Part shown: positions 17,943-27,028 of the stretch, piece after piece
Numbering within the stretch: position 1 is the first letter of the stretch
Layout of the letters: every line of letters starts with the position of its first letter
NCBI GenBank assembly: GCA_964544155.1
Contig: CAZJAH010000005.1
Coordinates: 1-64,000 of the forward strand
DNA length: 64,000 nucleotides
Source: CAZJAH01 sp964544155
GTDB taxonomy: Bacteria > Bacteroidota > Ignavibacteria > Kapaibacteriales > UBA2268
Direction: 5' to 3'
Notes under the pieces: model-generated
Told to the model about the DNA's origin: nothing
The model's input: only the letters and a program-made list of their open reading frames with translations
The model's database searches: none
Made by a program: the position numbers and the translations under genes

Positions 17943-19211
17943 ATGAAAAAAATCATTTTACCGGTAGTATTATTGTCAGCCCTGGCTGCGGCGGCAGTCT
18001 GGTATTTTTATTTTAGGGCAGACGAATTCGTTGACGAGCTTACCATAAAGCCGGAAAAAGGCGAATTTGTCCTCACCGTGATGGGTACAGGCGAGCTGCA
18101 GGCAAAGAACTCCATAGACATAAAAGGCCCTTCCAGGGCGCAGATGCTAAACATCTACCAGCTAAAGATATCTAAGCTGGTGCCCGAGGGTACTATCGTT
18201 AAAGAAGGCGACTTTGTAGCCGAACTGGATCAATCCGAAGTGCTCAACCAGCTCAAAGAGCTGGACCTTTCTATTGACCAGAGGCGCTCAGAGCTGCAGC
18301 AATCAAAGATCGATACCACTCTGGAGCTATCCCAGGCACGCGACCAGCTCATAAACTTAAAGTTCAGCCTTGAGGAAAAAAAGCTCATGGTAGAGCAGTC
18401 CATGTATGAACCGCCTACAGTTATCAGGCAGGCCGAAATTGATTACGACCGTACTCTTAGAAGCTTCAATCAGTCACTCAGGAACTACGACCATCAGGTC
18501 AAAAAAGCCGAAACCAAGGTGAGCATACTCCAGACCAGGCTGAATATGGAGCTTCAGAAAAAAGCACAGATAATGGAAATTCTCGAAGAATTCACCATAA
18601 CCGCACCGGCTCCCGGTATGGTAATTTACGCCCGGGAATGGGGCGGAAGAAGAAAAGTCGTAGGCTCGACTATTTCGGCATGGAATCCAACTGTCGCTAA
18701 GCTGCCCGACCTTTCACAAATGGAATCCCTGACGTATATAAACGAAATTGACATTCAGAAAATTAAAAAAGAACAAAATGTAAATATAAGCCTTGACGCC
18801 CTGCCCGATAAAAAGCTCAGCGGCAAGATAATAAAAGTGGCAAATATAGGAGAGCAGCTTCGCGGAAGCAACTCTAAAGTATTCGAAGTGATTATCGACA
18901 TTGAGCAGAAAGATACTACCCTGCTTCCTGCCATGACTACAAGTAATGAAATCATTGTCAGCAAAGTCCCCGGAGCGCTGTACATACCCCTGGAATGCCT
19001 CCACGCCCTTGAGCAAAAGGAAGGCAAGCTTACTTATGTTTACAAAAAAGACGGTTCAGCTATTATCCGTCAGGAAGTATTAACTGGAATGATGAACGAC
19101 AACGAAGTCATTATCGAGGATGGACTTAACGCTGAGGACGAAATCCTGCTAAGCGTCCCTGTCGAAAACAAAAATTACGAAATCCACTATCTGAAAGATA
19201 AAAATGCTTAA
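17943..19211 (+). CDS. Periplasmic adaptor (membrane fusion) protein, HlyD/MacA-like
   Basis: Links an inner-membrane transporter to an outer-membrane channel. The 422 residues comprise an N-terminal membrane anchor (about 4-22), a split lipoyl/barrel-sandwich domain, a long helical hairpin (about 90-205, rich in Q, E, L, K), and beta-barrel and membrane-proximal domains ending near 415. The order and the downstream FtsX-type permease make MacA-like the best analogy. Its end overlaps the permease start by 8 nt. Transported substrate unknown; macrolides, lipids, peptides or siderophores are all known for related systems. Confidence 0.88.
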   Translation: MKKIILPVVLLSALAAAAVWYFYFRADEFVDELTIKPEKGEFVLTVMGTGELQAKNSIDIKGPSRAQMLNIYQLKISKLVPEGTIVKEGDFVAELDQSEVLNQLKELDLSIDQRRSELQQSKIDTTLELSQARDQLINLKFSLEEKKLMVEQSMYEPPTVIRQAEIDYDRTLRSFNQSLRNYDHQVKKAETKVSILQTRLNMELQKKAQIMEILEEFTITAPAPGMVIYAREWGGRRKVVGSTISAWNPTVAKLPDLSQMESLTYINEIDIQKIKKEQNVNISLDALPDKKLSGKIIKVANIGEQLRGSNSKVFEVIIDIEQKDTTLLPAMTTSNEIIVSKVPGALYIPLECLHALEQKEGKLTYVYKKDGSAIIRQEVLTGMMNDNEVIIEDGLNAEDEILLSVPVENKNYEIHYLKDKNA

Positions 19212-20538
19212 AATATTCTTCTACAATTTCAGGGTAGCAGTTGAATCTATGACGCAGAATAAGCTCAGGGCCGTGCTGACATCCCTGGGAATCATATTCG
19301 GTGTGGGCTCGGTTATTTCCATGCTGGCTATAGGAAAAGGAGCCGAATTTGAGATTGTAGAAAAAATGAAGCTGCTCGGAACGAATAATATAATCGTCAA
19401 ACCTATTGATAAAAACAAGCCCCGGCCAATAGGCGAAGAAACCGAAGAAGAAACCGAATCAACCGACAAAAAGCAATCAGGCGCCAAAAAGTATTCACCG
19501 GGGCTTAGCCTGGAGGATAAATTAAGCATCGAAAACGTTATCCCCGATATTAGGTACGTAAGCCCTGAGATAGTACTGCCCACAGAAGCCATCAGAAGCG
19601 GTAAAAGCCGCGAGATTAACCTTGTAGGCATAGACAGCTCCTATTTTCGGGTTAATGCTTCAAGAATTAGCAGTGGTTCGAGCTTCACGCCTTACCATGA
19701 AGAAAGGCCAGTTTGTATCATAGGTCAGAAAATTGCCATCAGGCTATTCGCCGGTGAAAATCCCGTCGGCAAAAGGATCAAATGCGGAAAGGAATGGCTA
19801 ACGGTTATTGGTATTACCGGCGAACTGAAGCTAAGCAATGAGAATATTTCAAACCTGGGCCTTAGAGATCTGAATAATGATATTTATGTACCTATCAACA
19901 CAATGCTGCTAAAATTCATTAACCGCTCATTAATTACGGAAGAAGACCTCGACAGAAGGCAACAAAATGAAAATATTGAGATAAACAACCACCAGATCGA
20001 CAGGATGGTTGTACAGGTTGAAAACACAGAAAAAATTAAAACAGTTGCAGCAGTAATTGAAAACATGCTGTTAAGAAGGCACAATGACAATAAGGATTTT
20101 GAAGTAATTGTACCTGAACTGCTTTTGGAGCAGGAGCAGAGCACCAAAAGGATATTTAATATAGTCCTCGGAGCGATCGCATCCATTTCACTGCTGGTCG
20201 GTGGTATCGGTATCATGAATATCATGCTTGCTTCTGTACTCGAACGGACAAAAGAGATTGGCATAAGGAAAGCAGTAGGAGCCAAAAGAGCAGACATATT
20301 ACTTCAATTTCTGATCGAAGCCGTCAGTATAAGCCTGACGGGCGGCCTGATAGGTATAATAATAGGTGTAGGAGGCAGTATTTTGATTGAATCACTTACT
20401 GATATACAGACCATAGTATCGCCATTTTCAGTAGCCCTGGCATTTTTGGTATCTATCAGTATTGGCCTTATTTTTGGAATTACGCCCGCTCGCAAGGCGG
20501 CACAACAGGATCCTATCGATCTTCTGAGGTATGAATGA
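19204..20538 (+). CDS. MacB-type ABC transporter permease (FtsX family), no ATPase domain
   Basis: Inner-membrane permease of 444 residues. The topology is the MacB/LolCE type: one transmembrane helix at about 20-45, a large periplasmic MacB_PCD domain with an acidic, low-complexity stretch near residues 75-95, then three helices in about 320-435 (GGIGIMNIMLASVLERTKEI is a signature FtsX segment). Unlike MacB itself there is no nucleotide-binding domain, and no ABC ATPase gene is adjacent. Overlaps the adaptor gene by 8 nt and the channel gene by 4 nt (ATGA), so the three are one operon. Confidence 0.9.
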   Translation: MLKIFFYNFRVAVESMTQNKLRAVLTSLGIIFGVGSVISMLAIGKGAEFEIVEKMKLLGTNNIIVKPIDKNKPRPIGEETEEETESTDKKQSGAKKYSPGLSLEDKLSIENVIPDIRYVSPEIVLPTEAIRSGKSREINLVGIDSSYFRVNASRISSGSSFTPYHEERPVCIIGQKIAIRLFAGENPVGKRIKCGKEWLTVIGITGELKLSNENISNLGLRDLNNDIYVPINTMLLKFINRSLITEEDLDRRQQNENIEINNHQIDRMVVQVENTEKIKTVAAVIENMLLRRHNDNKDFEVIVPELLLEQEQSTKRIFNIVLGAIASISLLVGGIGIMNIMLASVLERTKEIGIRKAVGAKRADILLQFLIEAVSISLTGGLIGIIIGVGGSILIESLTDIQTIVSPFSVALAFLVSISIGLIFGITPARKAAQQDPIDLLRYE

Positions 20539-22007
20539 TAAGGTATTTGATAATATCGGCAGTAGTTTTTTTTTCAATAATAAATAATTCACTTTCGGTA
20601 GAATACAATTTTACCCTTGAAGAATGTATTGAATTCGCAAAAAACAAAAGCCCTGAAGCTGTTATAGCAAAGAACAACTATTTGAATAACCTGTATTCTT
20701 ACGAATCATTCAAAGCTGGTTATCTGCCGCAGCTTTCATTATCGGGCTCAGGTCCGGGTATTTTTCGTGCCATCGACCAGATCACGCTCGATGACGGATC
20801 AATCATTTATACCCAGCAAAATAGAAGTACGGCTTCAATGGACATGTCTATAAGCCAAAGGATTGCCTTAACCGGCGGTGAATTCTTTATCTCAAGCGGA
20901 ATAAGCAGAATAGATATATGGGGAAGCCGCGATGATTTATTTTATAGAGCCACTCCGATGCAGATTAGCCTCAGCCAGCCCCTTTTCCGGCATAATGATA
21001 TGGGATGGCAGCATAAGATCAGAGACCTGCGCAATCTCAATTCAAAGAAAAAATTTACAGAATCAATTGAAGATCTTAGTATTAACATCACTGATGCTTT
21101 TTTTAATCTTTACATTTCCGAAATGAATCTTGCAAATGCACGGTTCAATGTTGAGATCAACGATACACTTCTGGCTCTTTCGCAAGGCAGGTACTCGGTG
21201 GGAAAAATTGCTGAAAATGACCTGCTGCAAAGCGAGCTTGCGGCTACACAATCCCGCATTGAACTTGAACGCTCCGAAATGAACTTCGCAGAAGCACGCG
21301 AACAGCTTAAAATAAGCCTTGGCATGAATAATGACGATGTAATAAATATAATTCCGGAAACTGAGGCCGAATTTCCGGCTATTAATGTTGATATTGCCAT
21401 AAACAAAGCTCTGGAAAACAACTCCACAATAACCGACCAGAATATAAGCAAAGTCGAAGCCGAAAGAAATCTCCAACAGGCTAGAAGCAACAATAACTTC
21501 ACTGCAAGCCTTACAGCGAGTTTCGGATTGAACCAGAGTGCCGGGAACCTGCCTGAGGCTTACCGGGAACTGCTCGACCAGGAAAGGCTGGATCTCACTT
21601 TCATGGTACCCCTTTATACATGGGGCAAGGGCTCGGCCGAGATTGATGCCGCACTTGCCAATGAGGAAGTAGTAAGAACCGAAAATGAAATAAACCGCGA
21701 TCAGTTTATTTTGAATGTTAAATATCAGGTTCTCAGGTTCAATCAGCTTCAGAAACAGGTTATTATTGCCGCAAAAGCTGATACTATCGCAAAAAAAAGA
21801 TTCGAGCTTGCAAGAAAAAGATATATGGTCGGCAAAATTGACCTGAACTCCCTTTTTATAGCCCAAAGGGAAAGGGATAACGCTTTTCAGTCCTATATAC
21901 AAACGCTTCGCAGCCTCAAGGTGGCTTATTACAGGCTCCGCAGATTAACACTTTTTGATTTCAGGGAAGAAAGAAATATTGAACATCCTGTACCCGGCCG
22001 CTTTTAA
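20535..22007 (+). CDS. TolC-family outer-membrane efflux protein
   Basis: Outer-membrane channel component of the tripartite system, 490 residues. A signal peptide (about 1-22) leads into YNFTLEECIEFAKNKSPE, the usual start of an OEP repeat, and two OEP repeats follow, with long heptad-like helical stretches and the GRYSVGKIAENDLLQSE and KRYMVGKIDLNSLF hairpin motifs. Its ATG overlaps the permease stop (ATGA). With the adaptor and permease it forms a complete envelope path except for the ATPase. Confidence 0.9.
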   Translation: MIRYLIISAVVFFSIINNSLSVEYNFTLEECIEFAKNKSPEAVIAKNNYLNNLYSYESFKAGYLPQLSLSGSGPGIFRAIDQITLDDGSIIYTQQNRSTASMDMSISQRIALTGGEFFISSGISRIDIWGSRDDLFYRATPMQISLSQPLFRHNDMGWQHKIRDLRNLNSKKKFTESIEDLSINITDAFFNLYISEMNLANARFNVEINDTLLALSQGRYSVGKIAENDLLQSELAATQSRIELERSEMNFAEAREQLKISLGMNNDDVINIIPETEAEFPAINVDIAINKALENNSTITDQNISKVEAERNLQQARSNNNFTASLTASFGLNQSAGNLPEAYRELLDQERLDLTFMVPLYTWGKGSAEIDAALANEEVVRTENEINRDQFILNVKYQVLRFNQLQKQVIIAAKADTIAKKRFELARKRYMVGKIDLNSLFIAQRERDNAFQSYIQTLRSLKVAYYRLRRLTLFDFREERNIEHPVPGRF

Positions 22008-22315
22008 TCGATTATATTAAATATAGTTCACAATAAAACAATCCAATCTCCGCCCTATTACTCATTGTTAAGATATGGTTAGATTATTAACATAAACCGG
22101 TATTACATCTTAACAGTGACTGATTAAATAATAATAGCAAATTAATTATTTATGATTTTTTTTTAATTTTAATGCCTAAATATTGTTATATTGCAATTAA
22201 ATGGCATTTTTGATGCTATTATTGTGTGGATTGTGTTAGTTTTTGGTGAACATTTAAAACGATTAACCGTATTCAATAATTAACACTCAGAATAAAGAGG
22301 AGTAATAAACTAGGA
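22008..22315. promoter_or_regulatory. Promoter region upstream of the inositol-phosphate cluster
   Basis: A 308-bp AT-rich spacer between the efflux operon and the nucleotidyltransferase gene, expected to end the first transcript and start the second. I see no strong hairpin-T terminator, no RNA gene and no clear dyad. GAGGAG at 22297-22302 and AGGA at 22312-22315 precede the next ATG. Confidence 0.35.
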
Positions 22316-23020
22316 ATGGATTTTGCAATAATCGCAGCTGGTGAAGGAAGCAGGCTAAAGGAGGAAGGAATTGACTTCCCAAAAGGCCTTGTAAAAATAA
22401 ACGGCAGGCCTATGATAGAAAGGCTTGTCGAGATAGCCGCAAGGCATGGTGCCGATTCACTTAGCTGCATCGTTAACGACCATTCGCATGATCTGCTGGG
22501 ATGGTTTGTTAATAACAATCATCCGATAAAAATCAATCTTACCGTTAAAAGCACCGCCAGTTCCATGCACAGCCTTTTCGAGCTGAGACGGTTCCTCGAA
22601 GGCAGGGATTTCTGCCTTACAACTGTAGACACAATTTTCAAAGAAGATGAATTCAATGATTTCATCAACTATTGTAAAAATAATAATGGCAAGGCAGTTA
22701 TAGCCGTAACGGATTATATTGACGACGAAAAGCCGCTTTACACAAGGATAGACAACGATATGAATATCCTGTCCTTTGATGACGAAATCAATGGCCATAC
22801 ATATGTAACCGGCGGTATTTACTACCTCCCTGGAACAATATTCGGCCTTCTAGAAAAACTAATAAATTCCGGCGAAATGCACCTCAGGAATTTCCAAAGA
22901 TCGCTGATCAGCGCCGGATATGAAGTTAAAGCATGGCCTTTCACAAAAATAGTAGATGTGGATCATATCAGCGATATAAAGGCAGCCGAAGAATTTGTTT
23001 CGGCTTACACCAAATATTGA
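22316..23020 (+). CDS. NTP transferase (sugar-/inositol-phosphate nucleotidyltransferase)
   Basis: MobA/GT-A-like nucleotidyltransferase of 234 residues. The opening FAIIAAGEGSRL with FPKGLVKINGRPMIE is the nucleotide-binding signature (G-x-G-x-R then PK), and TTVDTIF is in the metal-binding position usually held by a D-x-D-like motif. Such enzymes make CDP- or other NDP-activated sugars and polyols. The cluster also has a CDP-alcohol transferase and inositol-3-phosphate synthase, so CTP:inositol-1-phosphate cytidylyltransferase is a reasonable inference; choline- or glycerol-phosphate are alternatives. The next gene starts 19 nt downstream. Confidence 0.82.
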   Translation: MDFAIIAAGEGSRLKEEGIDFPKGLVKINGRPMIERLVEIAARHGADSLSCIVNDHSHDLLGWFVNNNHPIKINLTVKSTASSMHSLFELRRFLEGRDFCLTTVDTIFKEDEFNDFINYCKNNNGKAVIAVTDYIDDEKPLYTRIDNDMNILSFDDEINGHTYVTGGIYYLPGTIFGLLEKLINSGEMHLRNFQRSLISAGYEVKAWPFTKIVDVDHISDIKAAEEFVSAYTKY

Positions 23021-23039
23021 AAAAAACTCAGGTAAAAAA

Positions 23040-23867
23040 ATGAAACTAAAATTTGCCGCAATTAAAAGAGATACCAAATTTTCACCTAATCATGTCGAAA
23101 CTGACGACAGGATCATCCAGAGCACAGCCGCCGCGCTAAGAGAAAAAGGCGCCGAAGTTAATATATATGAAGAATGTGACCTTAACAATGGCGGTATTAA
23201 AGAAGAATTCATATTTAACATGACTCGCAGCAAAGCAGCACTCAGTTACCTAAGCAGTAAGATCAGCAGCGGAGCTTTTGTTATTAATTCTCCCGAAGCA
23301 ATTTTGAATTGCTATCGCGAAAACATGACCCGAATGCTTCCGGATAGCGGCATCCCATTTCCTAAAAATAAGATCATAAAAACAGGAGAGCACCAGAACG
23401 GAAGCCTGAACGGCTTTACAAACGGCAGAATATGGGTCAAGCGCGGGGATGTACACGCTTTGCACAGAGAAGATGTAGCCGCGGTATTCGGCCCTGATGA
23501 AAGAGACCAACTCCTGATGGAATTCAATAAACGCGGCATAGAAAAAGCCGTTCTCCAGCAGCATCTGGAAGGCGATGTAGTTAAGTTCTACGCCGTGCGC
23601 GGAACGGATTTCTTCCATTGGTACTATTTCGACCGTAAGGAAGGCATACATTTCAGTGAGAAAAAGCTTCATGAGATCGCCATCGCTTCAGCAGAAGTGC
23701 TCGGTGTTGATATATATGGCGGTGACGCTGTAATATCTCCCGACGGCAGTATAAGGGTGATCGACCTGAACGACTGGCCGAGCTTCGCGCCCGTACGCAA
23801 ACATGCCGCATCAGTGATAGCGGATTTTATTTTTACCAAAGCGCAAAGTTTTCTTAAGCAAAATTAA
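23040..23867 (+). CDS. ATP-grasp family protein
   Basis: Predicted ATP-dependent ligase or kinase of 275 residues. The start is the ATG at 23040; upstream in-frame codons fall inside the nucleotidyltransferase gene. An ATP-grasp fold is supported by IWVKRGDVHA (ATP-binding lysine strand), AVLQQHLEGDVVKFYAVRG, and the magnesium-binding end VIDLNDWPSF. That last motif resembles both RimK-type ligases and the ATP-grasp inositol phosphate kinases (ITPK family, I-D-x-N-x-F-P). Because inositol-3-phosphate synthase lies in the same cluster, a kinase acting on an inositol or inositol phosphate is possible, but this is speculative. Confidence 0.75.
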   Translation: MKLKFAAIKRDTKFSPNHVETDDRIIQSTAAALREKGAEVNIYEECDLNNGGIKEEFIFNMTRSKAALSYLSSKISSGAFVINSPEAILNCYRENMTRMLPDSGIPFPKNKIIKTGEHQNGSLNGFTNGRIWVKRGDVHALHREDVAAVFGPDERDQLLMEFNKRGIEKAVLQQHLEGDVVKFYAVRGTDFFHWYYFDRKEGIHFSEKKLHEIAIASAEVLGVDIYGGDAVISPDGSIRVIDLNDWPSFAPVRKHAASVIADFIFTKAQSFLKQN

Positions 23868-23931
23868 TAATTTTCATTATTTTTGAACGCTCAATTTTAA
23901 ATTATTTTTCTGAGCGATAAATGATTTTGTT

Positions 23932-23939
23932 TACTTTTG
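23932..23939 (+). promoter_or_regulatory. Candidate Bacteroidota -7 promoter element
   Basis: TACTTTTG matches TAnnTTTG, 84 nt before the CDP-alcohol transferase start. No matching -33 TTTG at the usual distance, so weak. Confidence 0.3.
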
Positions 23940-24022
23940 CCGATTCACTGAGCAAATCAACGGAATCATTCTTAAATATTAAACAGGATGAAATTACGCA
24001 ACTTTTTTGAAGTGAAATCATT

Positions 24023-24967
24023 ATGCCTGAAAAGCGCAACATAAGCCTTGAATCGACTTTTAAATCCAAAGACACAGAAGAATTTATAGACATATATTTC
24101 TACCGCCCGATCGGCTTAAAGACTGCCTTCCTCGCTGAAAGGCTGAATTTGACGCCAAATGCTGTTACCTATGTAAGCATTGTGCTTGGCTCCGTTGCAG
24201 GACATTTGTTTTTTTATGATAATATATGGATAAATATCGCCGGTATGCTGCTGCTTATATGCGCCAATATACTCGACAGCGCGGACGGACAACTGGCCCG
24301 TATGACCGGGCAAACGACCAAAACAGGCCGATTCCTCGACGGGTTCGCCGGTAATCTTTGGTTCCTCAGCATTTATGTGCATATTGGCCTCAGGGTAATA
24401 TCAGGCGGCGGCCCTCTGGCAGTGTTCCTGCTGCTGCTTGTTACGGGAGTTAACCACTCATTCCAGGCCGCTCTGGCAGACTATTACAGGAACTTTTATC
24501 TGTATATTGTGGCAAGGGTAAAAAATTCCAGGCCGGATGATTCTAAGGATATCGACGAAGAATTAAGCCGGATAAGATTTCAAGAAAATCCCGTCGGAAA
24601 AATTTTTACTAAACTATATTCAAATTATACCAAGCAGCAGGAGCTCTTAACTCCCAAGCTTAATAAGCTCTTCAGATATATTCAGGATAAGTTCGATTAC
24701 CCCTATCCCACAGACTTCAGGCAAGAGTATAAAAAATATAATAAGCCGCTTTTAAAATATACAAATATCCTTACTACAAATACCAGGTTTATTGCCTTAT
24801 TTATATCGCTTTTCCTTGATAGTGTTCTGCTTTATATTTATTTTGAACTGACTGTACTAAACGTGATCTTTGCTTACATGGTTATCAGGCAGGAAAGCAC
24901 AAGCAATAGGCTTTTGCGGGGGCTTAAAAAATCGGAAACTGAAGAAATTCCGGAATACAGCAAATGA
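24023..24967 (+). CDS. CDP-alcohol phosphatidyltransferase family protein with altered motif
   Basis: Integral membrane enzyme of 314 residues that would transfer a phospho-alcohol from or to a CDP-activated substrate. The family motif D-x2-D-G-x2-A-R-x8-G-x3-D-x3-D is present as D85, D88, G89, A92, R93, G102 and D106, but the fourth Asp is missing: position 110 is Gly and 111 is Asn. Several transmembrane helices surround it, with a charged soluble insertion at about 165-240. Preceded by a nucleotidyltransferase and an ATP-grasp gene and overlapping the next gene (ATGA). Phosphatidylinositol-phosphate synthase or a CDP-inositol-using transferase are the leading options. Confidence 0.85.
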   Translation: MPEKRNISLESTFKSKDTEEFIDIYFYRPIGLKTAFLAERLNLTPNAVTYVSIVLGSVAGHLFFYDNIWINIAGMLLLICANILDSADGQLARMTGQTTKTGRFLDGFAGNLWFLSIYVHIGLRVISGGGPLAVFLLLLVTGVNHSFQAALADYYRNFYLYIVARVKNSRPDDSKDIDEELSRIRFQENPVGKIFTKLYSNYTKQQELLTPKLNKLFRYIQDKFDYPYPTDFRQEYKKYNKPLLKYTNILTTNTRFIALFISLFLDSVLLYIYFELTVLNVIFAYMVIRQESTSNRLLRGLKKSETEEIPEYSK

Positions 24968-26001
24968 AGGGGACAAAATTATCGGGGATGATATTTTTTG
25001 TCCTGGGATTCGCAATCCTTACCTACCTTGTAATAGACTTAGGCGTTGATAAAATCTATGAAAATATTCTAAAAACCGGCTGGTGGTTTATACCGGTTGT
25101 CGGTATATGGCTATTTATCTATTTGTTGAATGCCTTTGCATGGAATTACATTATCGGCAGAAAATATTCACCAGGCTATGGACATGTCCTAGGCATAACC
25201 GTCAGCGGCTTCGCGATTAATTACATCACTCCTTTTGTAAATCTTGGCGGGGAGCCATACCGCATAATGGCATTAAAAGAAGCCACAGGTATTCATAAGG
25301 CAGTATCATCGGTTATCCTTTATACCATGATGCATATGTTTTCGCATATCATCTTCTGGGTGATAACCATTTTCCTGTATCTGATATTCTGGCCGATGAG
25401 CGATTTTCTGTTTACATTTTTAAGTATATCACTGGCAGTTCTACTCTTACTGCTGTGGTTTTTCTTCACAAGGTATAAAGCAGGCGTCCTACTTTCTTTC
25501 ACTAATCTAGTCAAAAAGCTGAAATTTCTTAAAAAGATCAACAAAATTATAGAGAGCAAGCAGGATAGCCTGAAAATGATAGACGATCAGATCAAGTACC
25601 TTTACTTCAACAGGCCGAAAGCTTTTATTATAGCATTGGGGCTCGAGTTCATCGGCAGGATAATGGCAGCCAGCGAATTTTACTTTATAATTCTGGCAGT
25701 GAATATCGAAGCCAGCTTCCCGGATACACTTATGGTCTATTCCGGCGTAACATTATTTACCAATATATTATTCTTTATGCCGCTGCAGCTGGGCTCGCGC
25801 GAGGGCGGGCTGTATATTGTTTTCGAAAGTATGGGCATTAGCCCTGAGATGGGGGTATTCGTAAGCCTTATAACCAGAATTAGAGAATTATTTTGGATTC
25901 TGATAGGGCTTCTTTTAATTAAAATAAATAACTTAGGAAATCATAAAAACAGGATCCCCGAACTTAGCGGAAAGGAAAAAGAATTATTAGATAAGACCTA
26001 A
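24964..26001 (+). CDS. Flippase-like/LPG synthase transmembrane-domain protein
   Basis: Polytopic membrane protein of 345 residues with seven to eight hydrophobic helices, matching the UPF0104/AglD-MprF transmembrane family (lysylphosphatidylglycerol synthase TM region). The FVNLGGEPYRIMAL segment near residue 100 and QLGSREGGLYIVFESMG near 280 are characteristic of this family. Members are found with lipid or glycan synthesis genes and may flip or modify lipids. Its ATG overlaps the stop of the CDP-alcohol transferase, and a terminator follows, so it probably moves or retains that enzyme's product. Confidence 0.82.
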   Translation: MKGTKLSGMIFFVLGFAILTYLVIDLGVDKIYENILKTGWWFIPVVGIWLFIYLLNAFAWNYIIGRKYSPGYGHVLGITVSGFAINYITPFVNLGGEPYRIMALKEATGIHKAVSSVILYTMMHMFSHIIFWVITIFLYLIFWPMSDFLFTFLSISLAVLLLLLWFFFTRYKAGVLLSFTNLVKKLKFLKKINKIIESKQDSLKMIDDQIKYLYFNRPKAFIIALGLEFIGRIMAASEFYFIILAVNIEASFPDTLMVYSGVTLFTNILFFMPLQLGSREGGLYIVFESMGISPEMGVFVSLITRIRELFWILIGLLLIKINNLGNHKNRIPELSGKEKELLDKT

Positions 26002-26117
26002 TTATCAAATAAATTAATATTTAGTATATTTCCTAACACAAAATGAATAAACTTCTTGGTAAATTGAAATTCAATATTTAAATTAAAGTTTAGCGGCGAT
26101 AAAACGATTATTTTTAA

Positions 26118-26153
26118 AAGGGATCAGCCGGATTGCTATTCAGCTGATCCTTT
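26118..26153 (+). terminator. Hairpin terminator after flippase-like gene
   Basis: GGATCAGC and GCTGATCC form an 8-bp stem, extended by A/T pairs, with a 14-base loop and a short following T stretch. It splits the inositol-phosphate cluster into two transcripts. Confidence 0.6.
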
Positions 26154-26236
26154 AATATAAAAAACAGTGATTTGTAGTGTTTTTTAAATTAGGAAGGGAA
26201 AAATAAAGAACTAATGGATATTCCGGAGGCAAATTA

Positions 26237-26980
26237 ATGCGAATTAAAGCTCTTTTATTTGATTTTGGCGGAACCATTGATACTGATGGTATGCATTGGA
26301 GCGAAAAATTTTGGGAAGCGTATACACTTAAAAATATCCCAGTATCCAAGGAAGATTACGAGAAGGCGTACGTGTGGGCTGATGAGCAGATGAACAGGAT
26401 GGAAATTAATGAGAATATGAAATTCCGCCAGATAATTGAAAGTAAGATATCACTTCAATTGCAATTTTTAGAAAAAAATAGCAGGCTAAAAGTTAAAAAA
26501 GATACGAACGAACTGATCGAAGACCTTACAGGCCTTCTTTACAGCGAAGTATCAAAAAATATACTGCGCAATACAAAGCTTCTGATGGAATTAAGCATGA
26601 AATACCATATTGGTGTTGTTTCCAATTTTTACGGCAATCTGGAAACAGTCATGCAGGAATTTAAATTGCAGAATTTTATCACAACGATAATAGATTCAAA
26701 AGTTGTCGGATTACGAAAGCCCGACCCCGCCATATATAATGAAGCATGCGAGGATATCGGTATAAGTACGCGAGAGGCCATAGTTATCGGTGATGATTAC
26801 GAAAAGGACATTGAAAGCTCCAAAAAGATCGGCTGCTCTACTGTGTGGCTGGACGGCCAGAGCTGGAAAAAACCTAATACCACTCCGGACGCCGATGTGA
26901 TAATCAAATCCCTTGATCAGGTTAGAAATGCCATCAAAAGAATTGAATCAAAACTGGAAGATCAGAATGAAGCTCAGTAA
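26237..26980 (+). CDS. HAD-superfamily hydrolase
   Basis: Haloacid dehalogenase-fold protein of 247 residues. Motif I reads F-D9-F-G-G-T13, so the nucleophile Asp is present but the second (acid/base) Asp of D-x-D-x-T is Gly. Motif II (VVSNFYG), the motif III lysine (GLRKPDPAIY) and motif IV (VIGDDYEKDI) are clear. It starts after GGAGG at 26225-26229 and lies 48 nt before inositol-3-phosphate synthase, probably co-transcribed. An inositol-phosphate or phospho-lipid phosphatase is the contextual guess. Confidence 0.85.
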   Translation: MRIKALLFDFGGTIDTDGMHWSEKFWEAYTLKNIPVSKEDYEKAYVWADEQMNRMEINENMKFRQIIESKISLQLQFLEKNSRLKVKKDTNELIEDLTGLLYSEVSKNILRNTKLLMELSMKYHIGVVSNFYGNLETVMQEFKLQNFITTIIDSKVVGLRKPDPAIYNEACEDIGISTREAIVIGDDYEKDIESSKKIGCSTVWLDGQSWKKPNTTPDADVIIKSLDQVRNAIKRIESKLEDQNEAQ

Positions 26981-27028
26981 TCGGAAGCTTCTGATGAATA
27001 AGAATTTAAAGATATTTACGGAGTAATA

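Noticed and set aside
21063..21902. 279-residue minus-strand frame within the TolC-like gene
   Set aside because: Antisense to a well-supported gene, with no recognisable domain and an unnatural cysteine- and phenylalanine-rich composition.
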